The notes under the pieces were generated by a model. The model worked only from the letters and a program-made list of their open reading frames with translations. It had not been told where the DNA came from and did not search any database. A stretch of DNA of 64,000 bases from Adiantum capillus-veneris (lineage: Eukaryota; Streptophyta; Polypodiopsida; Polypodiales; Pteridaceae): NCBI GenBank assembly GCA_014529385.2, contig CM043953.1, forward strand, positions 108,382,549 through 108,446,548. Reading direction: 5' to 3'. A program made the translations under genes and the position numbers. Positions 22,916 to 34,641 of this stretch are shown here, piece by piece (position 1 is the first letter of the stretch; each line of letters starts with the position of its first letter).

Positions 22916-24949
22916 ACCACTTTGACCTTTTTTCCCCTACTTTTTGGCCCAGATTAAAAAAATTTCAAATTTCAAGTTTTTCCTCCTTAAAAGGTCCCCT
23001 GACCTATTTCATGGTCAAAAAAGTATTTTTGACCTCCAAAAGTAAAAAACGTGCACTAAAAAATTCCAAAAAATTAAAATTTTATAAAAAAATACAAAAC
23101 ATCATTTTCCATCCTCCAAAGTCTTTCCAAACCTATTCTATAGCTAAAAGTGATTTTCTCTCTCTACAAACCCTTTTCCAAGCTCTCCATGGCTGCAACA
23201 ACCACATGCACCCCCTATAGTCCAACATTATCTCTCTACTAGCTTTCTCCCATCTCCATTGTAGCACCAAGCAAGCTTCTCCCCCATCTCTTCCCCTTGT
23301 CCACCACATAGTTCCACACCAAGCTAGCTCCTCTGCCTTCTCTCACCTCCATTACAGCATGAAACAAGATTCTCCTTCTTCTACTTTCATTCACTCGCAC
23401 TACATGGAAACCTCTACTCCCGAAGGTGGAAAAAGCATCAACTCACATGACTTGCATACCACAAGAACAGGAGGTGTGAATAGTGCATGGGCATTGCAAG
23501 GATTCATCTCCAACATAAAGATAGAATGGTGAGAAAACTACCCTTGTAGCTTACATTCAGAGCTTAAGATCATCTCCATCTTTAAGTTTATCATGCTGGA
23601 GGGAATTAACCTCTTTATGGCTTTCAATGTTTAGGCTTCACACCTCATAACATTGGGTGGTGCTATTTTGTTGATGGCTTTGGTGCGCTATCTATAGTTT
23701 TGTAGCATGTGATTGAGTCTCACAATATAAGTAAGTTGTGTTATCTATGGAGAGTCATCAAAGATTTTTTTTATAATTTATTCTTTGTATAGTTTTCATT
23801 AGATTATTAGAATGATATCATTTTGTACTTTATAACTTTGTGCTCACATAATTTGTTGTTTGCTTACATAGTCAACTTGTTTTGAGAGGACATGAGCAAG
23901 CAACCATGTGCAGGGATGAAAATCACCCTATTTTTGTTCCGTGAGGAATCTTTCACTACCGTGTTAAAAGATTTTGATAAGAATAGTAGGATTTTTGTAG
24001 AATCTTGAACCAATAGGTACTCTCTAGGAGCTCTTAGAAAAGCCATCCCTATAGTACTACTATCTTCCCTAGTGTCATAGACACACAAATACTCGTGTAT
24101 ATGAATCTCTAGATGAGAAAGACAAATACTTGTAAGAGAAGCCTAACAGCAACAACATTGTCTCCATTTGTAATTATTTTTATGAGGCTGAATTCCTCTA
24201 TAAATGCAATATATTATTTCTTTTTGTTAAATGGTGTCGCACTGAGTGAGAGTATTTTATTTAGATTACTGGAGTTTCATACATATTTGAGAAATATTGT
24301 TGATTTTTTTTGGATATTCTGATTTGCGTGTAAGATGTTTGAAGTTTCAAGTCTTAATCATTCCACCATGAAGAAATTCATGCAATATTTTGATTTCAGT
24401 TTAATCACTAATGGTTATTCTTATTAAGTGGATCATAACCTTTGTCAAGATGTCCTCATTTGGGGATGTTGAATATATATCAATAGCAACATTTCAAAAG
24501 TTGAGAAAGCTAAATTCTTGCTTTCCAAAATGTTATTGTTTCCATACTATGCCTATGCCAAGCTTGACTTAGAGAAATGACAACTTGAGATGGAGGTGTA
24601 GATATATAGGGGTGACTTATTATTGATTCTTGTTTCATCATATATATTATAAAGCTTTTGAGTTTCCACCTTTTTGAGTAGTGTTGACAAGTTTTTGGTA
24701 TCAAACCTTCTTAAATATCCCTATTCATTCGCTATTGGTAGCTATTTATTTGGTATTGCTAAAAATCATACCAATAGCTATCACCTTGTGAACTTAATTG
24801 TTGAATTGCGGATTTGATTTTTACTATGTAGCTCATTTGGATAGAGAAAGTGTAAACATAAATTATAGATATATGCATTGTTAACATAGAAGATATGTAT
24901 CACTCGAACCTATATAACTGCTAATCAAGAAACCTTTGGTCGGATACTA
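22916..24949. other. No gene recognised
   Basis: AT-rich DNA with short unconvincing frames. The start, with CAAAAAAGTATTTTT and GCACTAAAAA, resembles the reverse complement of 27900-27970, so repeat X-like sequence may extend to about 23100. CT-rich sequence at 23160-23400 has no coding motif. Confidence 0.45.
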
Positions 24950-25502
24950 TAACAATAGGGGTCACATGTGGTTTTAAATACCAAAGAAATGGCTTAACCA
25001 AAACATTCCCAAGAACACGAGGTGAACACAAGGAAGTAAAAATTGGCTCCTTGTTTGCTTGATTTCTAGTGCTAAATGTTCTGAGTGCACAAAATTTTTG
25101 AGGCCTTTGACCTTGGGAGTTCACTAATGTATATGTAACATAGCACATGTGTTCAACAGAAGGGAATTTATATTCTTGTAAAGTTACAGAAACATGTGTA
25201 GGTAAGGCCTATAAGGGCTACTTTCAATCCATTGTGGTGAATGCACATGATATAGGAAAATTTGACATAGTGAATACTCCGGACATCAAACACTACAACT
25301 CTATCTCAGGCCATACATTAAAACAAAGCCCCCATTTGTCATTTTGAAGCCCCAGGGACCCTCAACAAGAGGGACCACAACGGCGCGTAGAATGTCCATC
25401 CAGGCACAAATAGGGACCAAGATATTTCCAAGAACAGGGGATGGACACAAGGAAATAAAAAATGGTTGATAAGCATGATACAAGGTTTAGGTATCTACCA
25501 TT

Positions 25503-25519
25503 GGGGGGGGGGGGGGGGA
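25503..25519. repeat. G homopolymer run
   Basis: About 17 G residues after CCATT, repeated in shorter form at about 25777-25785 in the next repeat unit. Confidence 0.85.
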
Positions 25520-25616
25520 GGGGTTGCTATGAACACATTAAACTGCCCAGTTCTATCTCATGGCCATGCATTAAAAAAAGCTTGTACTTGTCATTTTAGG
25601 GGCCCAGGGACCCTCA

Positions 25617-25701
25617 ACAAGAGGGGCCACAAGGGCGCGCAAATTGGCCATCCAAAAATTTTGGATGGCCAGTTTGTGCGCCCTTGTGGCCCCTCTTGTA
25701 C
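25617..25701. repeat. Near-perfect foldback hairpin
   Basis: The left arm (CAAGAGGGGCCACAAGGGCG, then CAAATTGGCCATCCAAAA) is mirrored by a right arm starting ATTTTGGATGGCCAG and ending GCCCTTGTGGCCCCTCTTG, with almost no loop and centred near 25658. A weaker outer pairing of GCTTGTACTTGTCATT with AATGACAAGTACAAGC extends it. RNA from here would form a long stem. It may be a MITE or foldback element or a head-to-head duplication. Confidence 0.8.
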
Positions 25702-25825
25702 ATGGCATGATACAATGACAAGTACAAGCTTTTTGTTGATGCATGGCATGATACAATGTTTAGCTATTTGCCATTGGGGGGGGGAGTTTGCTATGAATAC
25801 ATTAATTTGCCCAATTCTATCTCAT

Positions 25826-25908
25826 GGCTATGCATCAAAAAAAGCCTGTACTTGTCATTTTAGGGCCCCAGGGACCTAAAATGACAAGTACAAGATTTTT
25901 TTAATGCA
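25826..25908. repeat. Second foldback hairpin
   Basis: GTACTTGTCATTTTAGG on the left is mirrored by CCTAAAATGACAAGTAC on the right around a short loop CCCCAGGGA-like centre near 25869, and flanking TGCATCAAAAAAA pairs with TTTTTTTAATGCA. It uses the outer part of the same repeat unit as the hairpin at 25617. Confidence 0.75.
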
Positions 25909-25910
25909 TA

Positions 25911-27639
25911 GTCATAATTCAAGTGGTCGGTTTTTTTTTTTAATAATATAAATTTTAAGTGTTGAACTTTTAGGATGTTTTCAAGAGCTTCTAGTGTTCA
26001 ATTGGCTCCGAATCTGTCTGGGCTTGTCTCACATAAATTTGTTCATCTCGTTGCGCTCTTCGACCATCGCGTGATGCAAAAAAATCATATCCTACTCGGA
26101 TTTTCCAAAAATCAATGTGCAAGTTGGCAATTTCTTAAAAAATGATGTAAAACAGACATTTCTTACTCTTTCCTTAATCTACGGGCTCGAACGGGCATTA
26201 AAACCATGGAATCTGAAAATACTCAAAGAACCAATGTTTTTTATTGTGTTAAGGATTGCATTTTCTACATACAAAACTTTCTCAAAATCTCACCCTAACA
26301 CTTTCAAAAGTGGCTTCCAAGGAGTGCCCTTGATCAAAAATTGAAACTGAAGGAAAACAATCAGAATGAACTCCTAGACTGTGTACAAACTTTAAAATAA
26401 CCAAAATTTCCTTTTAAAAAAAGTTATTGCTAAAAATTTGAAAATAGACCACCCTTGGACTTCCCACAATGATAGAAATCAAAAGGTTCAAGGAGAGGTC
26501 TGGTGTCACAAGTGCATGGTAGGAATCTAATCGAGGCTTATTTCGTCAAGATCTCTTATACTTTATTATGTCTTCTCATGTACAATTTTACCAAACAAAA
26601 ACAAACTTACACTTTAAATGACTACAAATTTTATTTAACTTATCAAATAATCTAAAATATGGTCGACCTAGAGTGCTCTTACACATCAACAAACAAAAAA
26701 GTCCAAATTTCTTCTCATTAACTTTGATAAACATACATCTGTGAACACTTTCCAAGGAGTAGTGCGGTCATAGTTCTTACATCCATTCCATGACATGGTA
26801 TGCTCCTGGGGTGACCTATCACATAAATATATCTTTGGTAGGAGTGTCCTCATGTTAGGAAAGAGTGTGTTGCTGCTGATGAAAAGTTTTTGCATTGTCC
26901 TACTAGGGATCTCTTCATGTTAGCATAATGATTTTTGGTGTAGTGGGAGCCACATTGCCGCTGAGGAGAGCTTTGTGCTACCGTAAAAGCTTCATGTTAT
27001 GCCAGTTCCTTGAGCCATGCTTGCAAACAACGCCACTCAACTAGCATAGCAAGAGGTCACCTTGTAACAAAAACATGTATGAATTCAACATTTGCAAGCT
27101 ATATAATGAAGACACTTGTTAAGTATATGTTGTACAAATTTGCAAGTATTTCTATCTAGCTGGGAATAAACAATACAAAAATATACATTAGGATGAGACT
27201 ACCACCCCTAATAAGCATCGATTTGAAGCACCTACCTGCAAGATGTAACAAAGAAGACTGTTTTAGAGGAAAAGTGGTGACACTTGGCCTCTCTAACCTG
27301 ATGCCTTTCACTATTTGTGCATAAAAGCAACCTTTGTGCCAAGCACTACAAAACAAGTAGAGGCAACACCTTAGACTTCAAAGTTTATGATAAGAAGAAC
27401 ACAATCAAAAGTAAGAAGTATATTGTTACCTTGCATAAAGGGGTGTTTTATTCAAATATGTGATGGTATTGACAAGATATTGAAGAATCGTCAACATTCA
27501 TCTCACTGATGGTACGACGTTCCTGGGATGGTACGACATTCCTGGGATGACTTTTGCTCACCCTCACGTGCGGCCTTCGGTGCAAACGTTGCGAACAAGC
27601 AAATATGTATGCATACGATTTGTGATGTCCTTGAGCACC
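25911..27639. other. No gene recognised
   Basis: Short frames only. No RT, integrase, transposase or zinc-knuckle motif and no clear direct repeat except a short tandem at 27506-27550, where GGTACGACATTCCTGGGATG-like units occur twice. Confidence 0.45.
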
Positions 27640-27890
27640 ATGGTAGCTGTTGCATGAGGAAGCAAAGGATGAAAAGAGAGAGGGGGGAGGGAGAGAGAGG
27701 AACATGGGAGAAGACAAGGGGGTAGTGGGGGAGAGAGAGAGAGAGTGGAGAAGGAGGAGAGAAGGGGGCAGGGAGGGAGAGGGAGGAACATGGGAGGAGA
27801 GAAGGGGACAGTGGGGGAGAGGGAGAGAGGGGAGGAGGAGGAGAGAAGGGACAGGGAGGGAGAAAGGAGGGAGGAGGAAGAGATAAGAAA
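27640..27890. repeat. Long purine-rich tract
   Basis: About 250 bases are nearly all A and G, made of GGGAGAGA, GAAGGGG and GGGAGGAACATGGGAG units that repeat imperfectly. Frames rich in arginine and glutamate here follow from composition. Confidence 0.85.
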
Positions 27891-28320
27891 GGTTTTTTTT
27901 TTGAAAAATTGGACTTTTAGTGCTTGTAAGTTTAAAAAAATGTCAAAAAATACTTTTTTGATATGGATATATGTTGGGGGGGAGTTTTAAGTTAAAAATA
28001 AGTAAAAATAACTTTTCTTAAAAAAAGTCAAATTTTGGCTCTTAGTGATCCACGTTTTTGATGATGTGGCCACACCTCTTTACTCCCTTCACTTTCAAAA
28101 AGCTAGAGAGAGAAGGTGACCTCCTAGGTCCACATCCTACATGTGTCTAAAAAAAAGGCTAGAAAAGCCTACTCAAAACTAGCTTCTTGAATGCCCTTGT
28201 CCCCTTAACCCTACACACCATTAGCCTTAATCCCAAAAAATTAGGATTCCTTACAAGGCCCATGCAAGGTTCATATTTCTCCTAATGTGAATGCTCAATT
28301 GAGGGGTGGGCAATGCTGGT
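27891..28320 (-). repeat. Repeat X-like sequence, minus copy
   Basis: In reverse complement, 28200-28290 has ATTAGGAGAAATATGAACC and GGGATTAAGGCTAATG, matching the edge at 20758, and 27900-27970 resembles 23009-23065. It is bounded on the right by LTR C. Confidence 0.5.
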
Positions 28321-29569
28321 ACATACAAAGTTGGTTGATGTTAGAAATCATGCTGTGCAAGGCTATGGGTTCCTTCAGGTGCATAACCATGTGCTTACGC
28401 AGGTATGAGAACCTTGGGTAAGTCAATGGAAGTGGGAGTGTATGCCTGATAAGGTTTCTTAGGGAAAAGAGCTCCAAAAAGGGCCAATTGGGATGGTAGG
28501 TCCAAGTGTCCAATGTGTCAACTTTATGCTTAGAAAGGTAGCCTTTGAAGTGCTCTAGATGCCAGTCCAGACGGCTCCCCAAATGGAGCTCCCGTACCAA
28601 AGTTATGATGGTTTCAAATTTGGAAGGCTGTGCAGATCCCCGACAAACATGGCAGACAATGACCGATGGCTAGAGTTGATGTCAGTGGATAGGGCTGAAG
28701 AGCTCAAGTTTTGGAGCATGTCGATTTTCTTGGACCATCAATCAGAGCTCTAGAGAGAAAGTTATGGGATGTTGAATATTTGCTGGGGGCTAGTTATGGA
28801 AGAGCTTACTTGCATTGGAAAGCATGCCTACCGGGAGATTTTGGGCCTCAACCAAGTTTTGGAATGTAGTATGCATTGTATGGAGCTAGGTGGAAGTTGC
28901 GGATTGTTAATTGGAACCTGGTTAGAAAGATACGACTCATTGAAGTTTGGTTCAATCGGTGGCAATGCAGTGCCAGATGGTTTTTTCAGTTTTTGGTCAC
29001 GTTGATTGGTGGGCCCAGGGAGATCAAATTGAGTCGCGGTTTGTACGAATTGTAGCCTGGGACTGGGTCTACTAATGGTGCTTGACGGCTCGGGGGTTAG
29101 CTCATTTGATTTAAGGGGAAAAAAAGGAAAAAAAAACTTTTGGAGGTTTTTTGAAGGGGTTTCAAAATCATGAAGGACTGGGCCAATGTGATGCTTCCAC
29201 GTGGTCGTGAAATAGCCCACATGTATGACCAACACCCTAGGAGTTAGAGGATATATTGTGGGTGACTACCCTCCCATTAGACATCGTGGTGGAGAGAGTG
29301 AGAGTTCTCAAGGAGCTCCTAGACCATGGTGGTTGGTGCCCTCGGTGCTGCGTCTGGTTGCCATGGGTGGTGCGTATGAGGAAGTTGGTGTGGGTTGGCG
29401 GCTTGTGGTCATTGTTGGTGTTGGATATGGCCGGTGATGGCCACCATTGTTGACGTGGTAGGAGTACTCGTAAAGGGCGGGGTTCCCCGTGAGGCCTCAA
29501 TGTGGCTCGCCTTTTCAATTGAAGAGAAGGATGAGCTTAGGGGTTCTAAGAATGTTGTGACATCCCCCC

Positions 29570-29574
29570 AGAGG
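29570..29574. other. Left target-site duplication AGAGG of chromovirus L
   Basis: AGAGG here and at 35575-35579 flank the element. LTR A at 14870-14890 shows the uninterrupted site (CCCCAGAGGCTCAAGC), confirming the insertion point. Confidence 0.9.
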
Positions 29575-29725
29575 TGTTAGACAAGGGGAACTAGAACCTA
29601 TGATTCCACCACCCAACCACCCACTATATAGCATAGCCCCTGGCCTGCCGTAGTTGGACTCCCTTTCCACACTGCCTAGCCCGGCCCTGCCCTTGTCTAG
29701 TCCCGGCCTTGCCGGTGTCCTGACA
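29575..29725 (-). repeat. 3' LTR of chromovirus L (151 bp)
   Basis: TGTTAGACAAGG to GTGTCCTGACA; it matches 35422-35574. It contains CACTATATAGC, a possible TATA element. Confidence 0.93.
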
Positions 29726-29745
29726 TTACTCCCCCCTTAAGAAGA
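29726..29745 (-). other. Polypurine tract of chromovirus L
   Basis: On the minus strand CTTAAGGGGGGAGTAA immediately precedes the 3' LTR. It is the expected plus-strand primer site and fixes the LTR edge. Confidence 0.85.
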
Positions 29746-30051
29746 GTTTTCGTCCTCGAAAACAAAAGTGGAGAACTTCTTCTTAAGAACACTAATGTTT
29801 TCCCAAGTGGCACCTTCCTCAGGTCGGTCTTTCCACTTGATTAAGGCTTGTTGACGTACATGATGACGTGTACGCAACTCATGATAATCGAGAACACATT
29901 CAGGTTCATGCGGTAAGGTAGGAGGTTCAATGAAATCAACCAAAATCTGTTGGTCAATGACATTGTCGTCCCCATGTAACCGCTTACGTAAACGGCTTAC
30001 ATGAAACACCGGATGAATGTGAAGGTAGCAATAATTTGTACGCACGATCAC
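29737..30051 (-). pseudogene. Chromovirus L integrase C-terminus with chromodomain
   Basis: The frame starts with HPVFHVSRLRK, the end of the integrase C-terminal box, and continues through PECVLDYHELRTR, ALIKWKDRPEEGATWEN and FVFEDE, the layout of a chromodomain. In chromoviruses this domain directs integration toward particular chromatin, often marked heterochromatin. It is the best-preserved end of the polyprotein and stops just inside the 3' LTR. Confidence 0.9.
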
Positions 30052-31090
30052 CTACTCGCTTGAGTATTTTGAAAGGCCCACAATACCGGGGAGATAATTT
30101 AGGTGTTGGCCCAGTTTTCAGACTTTCTGAATGTTCTGGCATACATAAAAATACTTCCTCCCCTTCTTCGAAGATAACTTGCCGACGTTTCTCATCAGCG
30201 TACTTATACTAATCTTGTGCTTGTCGGACATTCTGACGAGCAACTTTCAACATATCCATGTGGTCTTGGAGAAAATCCTTAACTGTTGGAGTTTTTCGGT
30301 TGCCAAACCCACTGTAACTGGTGACCGAGGTTGAAACCCATACATGAGCATGGAAGGACTAAATCCCATTGTTACATGCTTAACACTGTTGTATGAAACC
30401 TCGAGAATATGTGAGTATTCTTCCCAGTCTGACTGTTTTTCGCTGATGTATGTTCTTAGCATATCCTCTAGCACCTAGTTAACGCGTTCAGTCTGACCAT
30501 CTGTTTCTAGATGATCGGTTGTACTGAGGTTCAATTGTGTACCCAATCGTTTAAACACAGCTCTCCAAAAGTGACTGTTAAACTTGGGATTACTTGGAAA
30601 ACCATACAATTTGTATAGATTTTCCACAAATAACTTGGCTAGTTCTGATGTCTTAACCGTTGATTTGGTTGGAATAAACTTACATAGTTTAGTCAACCGG
30701 TCTACGACCACCCATACCGAGTCATGACCTTGTACAGTGGTTGGTAAACCCACAATAAAGTCCATAGAGATGCTTTCACATTTTCCATTAGGAATCTCCA
30801 AAGGATGTAAGAGTCCTCCTGCTTTCAGGCGCTCTGCTTTGTTAACTTGACATTTTTGGCAATGCAAGACATATGCTTGAACAAAGCCATGTATACCTGG
30901 CCAGTAAAACTGTCATCGTACGAGAGCATACGTTTTTCTAATGCCCTGGTGCTCTGCACTTGGACTATCATGACGCTCATAAAGAATTTGGTGCCGAATG
31001 TCCGTGTGCGTCGATACAAAAACTCTCCCCTTATGGAGTAGGTACCCATTGTCGATGGTGAAATGCTTCCATCGCTGTAGTTCATCACTC
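30052..31090 (-). pseudogene. Chromovirus L integrase, broken
   Basis: Frames at 30825-31088, 30475-30867 and 30247-30474 cover it. Visible are the CQKCQVNKAE zinc-binding cysteines, SISMDFIVGLP with the first catalytic Asp, NPKFNSHFW where S-D-R/N-D is expected (second Asp lost), and HLETDGQTERVN with the Glu. A stop after ERVN and frameshifts on both sides prevent translation. Confidence 0.85.
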
Positions 31091-31905
31091 GATAGAGGAT
31101 AACTAGGTGTGGAGGTTAACGTTACACTACCATCATTGGAGTGAGAAGGATCCCTCATTTGAACATGGCTCCACACTTTGGAATATGCTTCATCATGCTC
31201 ATATTTGCCTTTGAGAGAATCTAAAAATTCACTACGAAGTTCCGTGAACAAGAGAGAATTGATCTCTGGCATACGACTCAGAGCGTCAGCCACCACATTG
31301 TATCTACCTTTACGATACCTTAGCTTGGCGTCATGTTCCTGAAGAATCTTGGCCCACCTGGATTTCCGACCCTTAAAATCCGTTTGTTGTGTAAACCATT
31401 TGATGCTTTCATGGTCAAACACAATCTCAAACTGAGCACCATACAGATAATGCCGCCATGTTTTTAAGGCAGACACTATTGCATAGAGTTCGCGCTCATA
31501 AGCAGAGTAGTTCTATTGAGCTACATCAAGATTCTTGCTTTCAAATGCAATCGACTGTCTGTCTTGTAACAGGACTGCTCCAATAGCACGGTCACTGGCA
31601 TCCGTTTCCAAAACCAATGGTTTCAAAGGATCTACAATAGCCAGTATGAGAGCTGTAGCTAATGCATCCTTGAGTGTATCAGAATTGTGCTGTTGAGCGG
31701 ATCCCCACTGAAAAGCTTTGCCTTTGCCCTTTAGTTGATCCGTCATGGGAACAACAATATTAGCATAGTTTTTAATGAACCTTTGATAAAAACCTGCAAA
31801 TCCCAAAAGAAATCTGTAACTTTTCCAGAGTTTTAAGAGAAGGCCATTTGTGGATGGTATCCACTTTGGATTGATCCATATATAGTCCATTAGCTGAAAT
31901 GACAT
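31091..31905 (-). pseudogene. Chromovirus L RNase H and connection, broken
   Basis: The frame at 31513-31905 has PLVLETDASDRAIGAVLLQD (RNase H first Asp), ending at an in-frame TAG after LDVAQ. The frame continues at 31476 with KTWRHYLYGAQFEIVFDHE and GRYNVVADALSRMPE. Apart from the stop the domain is well kept. Confidence 0.85.
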
Positions 31906-32560
31906 GCCCTAAATAGTGAATTTTTTCTTTTAGAAAGTCACACTTAGATTCCTTGGCATATAATTTGTTTGTTTGTAACAACTCAAACACCTGCCTGCGA
32001 TGGTTTAAGTGTTCTTCTTCAGAAGCACTGTAGACTAGTATGTCATCGAGGAAAACAATGACAAATTTTCCCAAGTATGGCTTCAAGAGACTATCCATAA
32101 GTGTCATGAATGTTGCGGACGCATTGGTTAACCCAAAGGGCATCACCAAGAACTCGCAGTGTCCAAACCGTGTTCGGAATGCAGTTTTGGGTATATCGGC
32201 AAGTCGAATACGGACTTGGTGATATCCTGACGCCGCAAATCTATTTTCGTAAAAATGCGAGCATGAGTGAGTTTGTCAAACAACTTATCTACTCGGGGAA
32301 ATGGGTATTTGTTCTTGACCGTAACCGCATTTAAACCACGGTAGTCTACGCACATGCGCATACTGCCAGCTTTTCTCTTCACTACTAATAGGATAGGAGA
32401 GGCCCATGGTGAAGAACTGGGTTGTATATACCCTCTGCTAAGGTAGTCAACAAGCTGACGTTCCACCTCAACAACTTCAGAATAACTCATACGGTAAACA
32501 GGTTTACAGCCTTCAGCCACGTTGATGCTATGTTGCAACGATCGTGTCGGCGGTAATCCT
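31772..32560 (-). pseudogene. Chromovirus L reverse transcriptase, frameshifted
   Basis: [20 protein letters not shown] and FTKIDLR sit in the 32143-33327 frame; a one-base shift near 32225 moves SGYHQ and the rest into another frame, which resumes at 32149 with [13 protein letters not shown] and FVIVFLDDILVYS, an intact active-site box. The frameshift alone would abolish RT. Confidence 0.9.
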
Positions 32561-33415
32561 GGTGGCAAATCATTAGGAAAAACATCTTGAAACTCCTTTA
32601 GTAATTTTGATAACTCACTAACAACGTTTGCTTGTTTAGAATTTGCCATTGGTGGAAGAGATGAAAGAGAAGCATGGGGCGTTGAGGAATGTTCAACAGT
32701 TTCAATGTTAAAAAGAAAATGAGACAGTGAGTAACACAAGAAAACTTGATCTATTTCATTATCAGAAACGAGCTGCATAAGCTCAACGGTACAAATCAAT
32801 GGTGATGAAGGTATAAACTTCTCTCCTAACAACAACACATGTGCGCCATGGGATTCAAACATCAAGTTGTTGTGCTCATAGCTACGCTTCAGTGATGGTC
32901 GTAGGCTATGCAACCACTCCCTACCAAGAACCACATCTACCCTTTCCGTGTTCATAACCTGAAACTCCAAGCATGTGGAGTAACCTTGTACTTCCAATGG
33001 AACAGCTCGGCATTGAGTATCCCAGATTTTGGTATCATTTCCATTCCTCATTGCTACCTTGTAGTGGTGGGTACTCGGAGTTTGAGGCAATTTGAGTTTT
33101 TTCACCAATCCATAATTGATGAAATTGTGAGTAGCACGGTCATCTACCAAGATGCACACCTTGTGGCCTTGCAGAGATCTGTACATACGTACTAACTCAT
33201 GTGGTCCAAAGGTTTTTTGCCACATGGAAGCTGTGAGACAGCATTCATGTACCACCTCTGTGTGTGTTACTTCCACTGTAGAGAAGTGTGAGGAAGACTT
33301 GAGAGGTAGCAGTTGCACCGTGTGCACTGCTTTCTCCTTGCCATGAGCAGCAGATTTTCCCTTGGGACAATCCTTTTTGCCATGACCGCTTCCTAAACAT
33401 TGAAAACATAATTTT
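32561..33415 (-). pseudogene. Chromovirus L protease and CCHC knuckle
   Basis: A 394-codon frame runs from here into RT. The knuckle [14 protein letters not shown] lies at about 33368-33409. The protease site reads [12 protein letters not shown] where ILVDSGATHNFI is usual, so the serine and glycine are replaced; ending [11 protein letters not shown] is the standard LGxxWL block. The protease is probably inactive. Confidence 0.85.
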
Positions 33416-34641
33416 TCTTTCTTAGCTTTATCAAAGTCCTCAGGAGAGAGAGGATCCCTAGACCCCTTGGGTTTTTTAGATGCATCTGAATTGGCAATTA
33501 TAAATTTTCTTTTATTGTGCCCCTACTGAGTGCGTGTATTACCATGTGTATTAGCAGTCACGTGACTATTATGTGCTTTGTTTTCATCTGGCTCATCATG
33601 AATATGTGCTTTCACTATGGCTTCCTTAAGTGTTTTAAGATCTTGGGTCTTGCGTACTTCTTAAGTTCTGGTGTCAGACCTCGTACAAACCCCCGTACTT
33701 ATTGAAAGTTGTCTAAGCCTTCCAATATGAGGATAACATCCCAATAGTGAGAGATATATTCAAGCAATCATGGGTATTGGCTGTGTCCCAAGCCATCCAA
33801 TTCCAATCTACCTCATTTGTAGGCAAAAATTCTTTGCTAAACATAGCTTCAAAAGATACCCAACTCTGTGGTATGATGTTCTTCTCCTTGTGAGACATCC
33901 ACCATTTGTAGGCCTTGCCTTCCAGAGTTAAGCTTGTTTGTAGAGCTCTGAATGCGTCCGGAGTACGAGGTAAGGCGTGAATTCCATCCCACTTGCTGAG
34001 AAAAATATTCACTGCATCCTTATTGCGGTCTCGGTCTTCTCCCTTAAAAATTGATGGTTTGGTGTTTTTCAACAATTCATCCACCTCTTTTGCAGTGAGA
34101 GTATGCAACGTATCAGCATTTGGGCCTTGCCCTAGATTAGAAGGTCCTTGCCGTTGTGTAGCAATGTGCTCATGCATGTACGTGTCAGCAGGAACCACTG
34201 CATCCTTATTGCGGTCTTGGTCTTCTCCCTTAAAAATCGGTGGTTTGGTGTTTTTCAACAATTCATCCACCTCTTTTGCAGTGAGAGTATGCAACGTATC
34301 AACATTTGGGCCTTGCCTAGATTAGAAGGGCCTTGCCGTTGTGTAGCGATGTGCTCATGCATGTGCGTGTCAGCAGGACCCTTGGACTGCTGTTGCATTA
34401 ATGAAATTACTAATGTGGATAGTTTAGTAACATTTGCATTTAAAGCTTTAAAATTTTCATCCATGACTGTCATGCGTGTGTTAAGAGCACTAAATTATTG
34501 AATATTGAGCAATTCGTAAGTGTCATCACCTGCCGTAGCATCGCGGGTACTCTCCTTGAGAAAATCCGGCCGTGGGCCATCATTGGCAGGATCAGGCATA
34601 CTTTGCTCAAAATCAAATGTCATATTGATATCCGAATCCAT
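33416..34641 (-). pseudogene. Chromovirus L gag, frameshifted, with internal duplication
   Basis: ATG at 34641 (MDSDINMTFDFEQ) follows the primer-binding site and leader. The core WMSHKEKNIIPQSWVSFEAMF in the 33713-34294 frame is a retrotransposon gag domain. A 186-base direct duplication at 34011-34382 repeats LTAKEVDELLKNTKP and a single-base deletion in one unit shifts the frame. 33416-33712 contains stops. Gag would form the particle core. Confidence 0.85.
34011..34382. repeat. Tandem 186-bp duplication in chromovirus gag
   Basis: 34011-34196 and 34197-34382 are about 95% alike by eye, both starting ACTGCATCCTTATTGCGGTC. The second unit lacks one C in GCCTTGCCCTAG, which shifts the reading frame. 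Confidence 0.9.

Larger units (their letters stand above)
24950..25910. repeat. Complex repeat cluster with foldback hairpins
   Basis: A unit with a G run, CCCAGTTCTATCTCATGGCC, ATGCATTAAAAAAAGC, TACTTGTCATTTTAGGG and CCCAGGGACC appears at about 25285-25370, 25490-25640 and 25770-25880. A further partial block (CCAAGAACA...GACACAAGGAA) recurs near 25000 and 25420. Inverted copies of parts create two hairpins. No TSD or transposase was recognised. Confidence 0.7.

Noticed and set aside
25466..25879. 137-codon open frame
   Set aside because: It crosses a G run and the foldback, so internal similarity comes from repeated DNA; no motif is present.
27528..27990. Arginine/glutamate/glycine-rich frames
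   Set aside because: Composition of the purine tract explains them; the opposite strand gives equally long leucine/proline/serine frames.
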